22,188 nucleotides of DNA from Clostridiales bacterium (lineage in GTDB: Bacteria; Bacillota; Clostridia; Oscillospirales; Oscillospiraceae), in assembly GCA_019421525.1 (NCBI GenBank), contig JAHZFC010000016.1, positions 1-22,188 of the forward strand. Direction: 5' to 3'. The position numbers and the translations under genes were made by a program. Position 1 is the stretch's first letter; every line of letters starts with the position of its first letter. Under the pieces are notes generated by a model that saw nothing but the letters and a program-made list of their open reading frames with translations, had not been told where the DNA came from and searched no databases. Positions 19,976-22,188 of the stretch are shown in pieces.

Positions 19976-21818
19976 ATGTGTGGGATCGCTGGATTTTGTC
20001 GATGGGACGGAGATTTTACCCGGGACAGGGAAGGGTGGAGCCAGGTGCTGGTGAGGATGCGCCGGTCACTGGCCCACCGGGGCCATGACCAGACGGGGGA
20101 GTACTTAGACAGATGGGTGGGCCTGGCCCACACCCGGCTGTCCATCCGGGACCTGGCCGGAGGCGGCCAGCCCATGGTGCGTCAAAGGGCGGGGAAGGAC
20201 TTCGCCATCGTCTATAACGGGGAGATATACAACACCGGCGAGCTGATGCCGGAGCTGGAGAAGCTGGGCTATCGCTTTGAGACCACCTGTGACACCGAGG
20301 TCATTTTGTACGCCTACATGGCCTGGGGCCTGGACTTTGCGGAGAAACTCAACGGCATCTACGCCCTGGCCGTCTGGGACGGGGCGGAGGGGCGGCTGGT
20401 CCTGTGCCGGGACCGGCTGGGGGTGAAGCCCCTGTTCTACACGGTGAAGGGGGATGCCCTGGTCTTTGGCTCGGAGCCCAAGGCTCTCTTCTGCCACCCC
20501 CAGGTGAGGCCGGAGGCGGACGGGGACAGCTTCCGGGAGATCTTCGGCGTGGGCCCTGCCCGCACACCGGGGGCGGGGGTATTCAGGGGGGTGAGGGAGG
20601 TAAAGCCCGGCCATCTGGCCGTTTTTGACCGGGAGGGCCTTCGGGAATACACCTACTGGTCGCTGGAGGCCCGGCCCCACCGGGACAGCTATCCCGAGAC
20701 GGTGGAGCGGGTGTCCTTCCTCCTGCGGGACGCGGTGGAGAGGCAGATGGTGTCCGACGTGCCGGTGTGCTCCTTCCTGTCCGGCGGAGTGGACTCCAGC
20801 GTGGTCACCGCCCTGGCCTCCAACTTCCTGGGCCAAGAGGGGGGAGAGCTGAACACCTTCTCCTTTGACTTTGTCCACAACGACCGGTATTTTCACGCCA
20901 ACTCCTTCCAGCCCACCCGGGACCGCCCCTATGTAGACCGGATGCTCGCCCTCTATCCCCTCCGGCACACCTACCTGGAGTGCGATGGATACCCTGGTGG
21001 ACCTGCTGCCCCAGGCGGTGTTCTATAAGGACCTGCCGGGGATGGCCGATGTGGACACATCACTGATGTACTTCTGCGGCCAGGTGAAGGCGCACAACAA
21101 GGTAGCCCTTACTGGAGAGTGCGTCGATGAGATCTTCGGCGGCTATCCCTGGTCCTACCGGGAGGATCTGTTCTGCGCTGACGGCTTTCCCTGGTCCCAC
21201 GACCTGGCCGTCCGGACCGCCCTGCTGTCCGACCAGGCGGTGGAGGAGCTGGAGCTGGGGGACTATGTCCGGGCGCGGTACGCCGAGGCGCTGAAGGCGG
21301 TCCCCGCCCTGCCGGAGGAGAAAGGGGACGACCTCCGGCGGCGGCAGGTCAGCTGCCTCAACATCCGCTGGTTCATGCAGACCCTGCTGGACCGGATGGA
21401 CCGGGCCAGCATGTCCTGCGGCCTGGAGGCCCGGGTGCCCTTTGCCGACCACCGGCTGGTGGAATACCTGTACAACGTGCCCTGGGAGATGAAATTCCAA
21501 AACGGGGTGGAGAAGGCCCTGCTCCGGGACGCCTGTAAAGACCTGCTGCCCCCGGAGCTGCTCTACCGGAAGAAGAGCCCCTATCCCAAGACCTACTCCC
21601 CCCGGTATGAGGCCCTGCTTCAACAGCGCTTCCGGCGTCTGCTGGCGGATAAAAGCGCGCCCATCCATCGCTTTCTGGACCGGGGAAAGGCGGAGCGGGC
21701 CCTGTCCGCCACCCAGGACTACGGCCGGCCCTGGTTCGGCCAGCTCATGGCCGGGCCCCAGATGCTGGCCTACCTCCTCCAGGTCAACGACTGGATGGAG
21801 CGGTACCAGGTGGGATAG
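19976..21818 (+). pseudogene. asnB: Asparagine synthase (glutamine-hydrolysing) AsnB, interrupted by one frameshift
   Basis: AsnB makes asparagine from aspartate, glutamine and ATP. The start is M-C-G-I-A-G-F at 19976 (Cys2 is the glutaminase nucleophile), with GAGGTG 6 bases upstream. The glutaminase domain continues with A-H-R-G-H-D, Y-N-G-E-I-Y-N and G-V-K-P-L-F-Y. The synthetase domain has S-G-G-V-D-S-S (ATP pyrophosphatase loop). After Y-L-E-C at 20972-20983 the frame is lost. The correct continuation, M-D-T-L-V-D-L-L-P then K-D-L-P-G-M-A-D-V-D, is in another frame from 20985 and runs intact to 21818. Both parts together give about 613 aa, a normal AsnB length. Loss of two bases (or gain of one) near 20984 explains it. 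All visible motifs are intact, so the lesion is recent or a sequencing error. Confidence 0.88.
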
Positions 21819-21839
21819 TGCCGTGGCGGAGGGCACAAA

Positions 21840-21884
21840 AAGCCCCGGGCGTTCCCTTTGGAACACCCGGGGCTTGCTTTTTTT
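21840..21884. terminator. Bidirectional terminator after asnB
   Basis: A 16-position stem from 21840-21855 to 21860-21875 has one C-A mismatch. The plus strand continues as GCTTTTTTTC. The minus strand continues as TTTTGTGC, so it could also stop transcription arriving from the CoA-transferase gene. Confidence 0.85.
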
Positions 21885-21889
21885 CACGG

Positions 21890-22075
21890 CACCCTCGCTC
21901 CAGTCCATCCGGGCTGCTCACGACGGCTCCGCGCTTCGTGCTGTCACGCTACGTGCCCTCCGCGACGGTCGCCTTCCCTGCGACTCCGGGCAAATCCGGC
22001 CGGGCTGTGCCCGCCCTGGGTTTTGCCCGTCGCTCCGGTCCAGGCTCCCTGCTCCCGGGCGCTCCGCGATTCTGA
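21890..22075. other. GC-rich structured intergenic region; possible dispersed repeat
   Basis: No gene is recognisable. The largest structure pairs 21980-21984 with 22029-22033 and 21988-21994 with 22022-22028 (12 bp with a 3-base bulge), enclosing a small hairpin 22001-22005 with 22009-22013. Other short stems include 21919-21923 with 21936-21940. The minus strand repeats GGAGC-type words several times. The pairs are nearly all Watson-Crick, so the strand cannot be judged. It resembles the interspersed intergenic elements common in some high-GC Clostridia, but that is an impression. Confidence 0.3.
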
Positions 22076-22188
22076 TTACACCATGCTCTTCAGGTCAGGG
22101 CTGATGATCAGGGTGGCCTCGGTGGCCGCCTGGATCTGCTCCACAGTGAACTCGGGGTTGTACTCAGTGAGCACCAGACCCTTGTCGG
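22076..22188 (-). CDS. CoA-transferase subunit B, C-terminal fragment (cut by window edge)
   Basis: The minus strand encodes 36 residues plus TAA (22078-22076): D-K-G-L-V-L-T-E-Y, then T-V-E-Q-I-Q-A-A-T-E-A, then L-I-I-S-P-D-L-K-S-M-V. This matches the C-terminal signature of 3-oxoacid/butyrate-acetoacetate type CoA-transferase beta subunits (G-L-x-L-T-E, V-x-x-I-x-x-x-T, L-x-x-S-x-D-L-K). Such enzymes move CoA between short-chain carboxylates in anaerobic fermentation. The start and the catalytic Glu lie beyond the window, so the substrate cannot be judged. Confidence 0.75.
   Translation of the reverse strand, partial: DKGLVLTEYNPEFTVEQIQAATEATLIISPDLKSMV

Noticed and set aside
1..22188. 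CRISPR arrays, tRNA or rRNA genes, insertion sequences, integrases, phage genes.
   Set aside because: No regularly spaced repeats, cloverleaf-like sequences, transposase or integrase motifs were recognised. The only long repeat is the 178-bp paralogue tail.

Overview
The window is high-GC DNA with compact, Firmicutes-style gene organisation: sigma-A-type promoters, AGGAGG ribosome binding sites, a T-box leader, PadR regulators, and an archaeal-type AspRS encoded with gatCAB. Together with a CoA-transferase gene at the right edge, this suggests an anaerobic, probably gut-associated high-GC Clostridia member (Oscillospiraceae-like: Flavonifractor, Pseudoflavonifractor, Intestinimonas or a relative). 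That placement is inference from gene content and composition; no marker gene in the window proves it.

Layout. 1-2119: the last two genes of a nucleoside-type (BmpA/YufP/YufQ) ABC importer operon and its terminator. 2120-2462: an intergenic stretch made almost entirely of consecutive hairpins. 2463-3274: a small CPHC thioredoxin-like protein (minus) divergent from tadA (plus). 3381-8135: two tandem terminators, then a promoter with two PadR-type operator palindromes, driving padR and three tandem DUF2812 membrane-protein paralogues. The first two paralogues arose by tandem duplication and share a 178-bp identical 3' end. 8143-13091 (minus): an operon for tRNA-dependent asparagine synthesis. 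Its T-box leader appears to read an AAC (Asn) specifier and precedes an AspRS with non-discriminating features, then gatC, gatA and gatB. 13135-16900 (plus): a second PadR translationally coupled to an S33-type alpha/beta hydrolase, a family 4 uracil-DNA glycosylase, and a membrane-anchored XRE regulator. 16909-19372 (minus): a LuxC/LuxE-type fatty acyl reductase pair. 19474-21884 (plus): a small secreted protein and an asparagine synthetase AsnB, each interrupted by one frameshift in this sequence. 21885-22188: a second structured intergenic region and the C-terminal end of a CoA-transferase subunit (minus).

How the genes relate. The clearest logic is in the asparagine operon: uncharged tRNA-Asn should relieve termination, producing an AspRS that mischarges tRNA-Asn with Asp and the amidotransferase that converts it to Asn-tRNA-Asn. 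If the asnB frameshift is real, this route may be the cell's main asparagine supply. The padR-DUF2812 block looks like an autoregulated envelope or stress-response module of unknown function. LuxC and LuxE together imply reduction of an activated fatty acid to an aldehyde, with no luciferase genes nearby.

No CRISPR array, tRNA or rRNA gene, insertion sequence or prophage was recognised.
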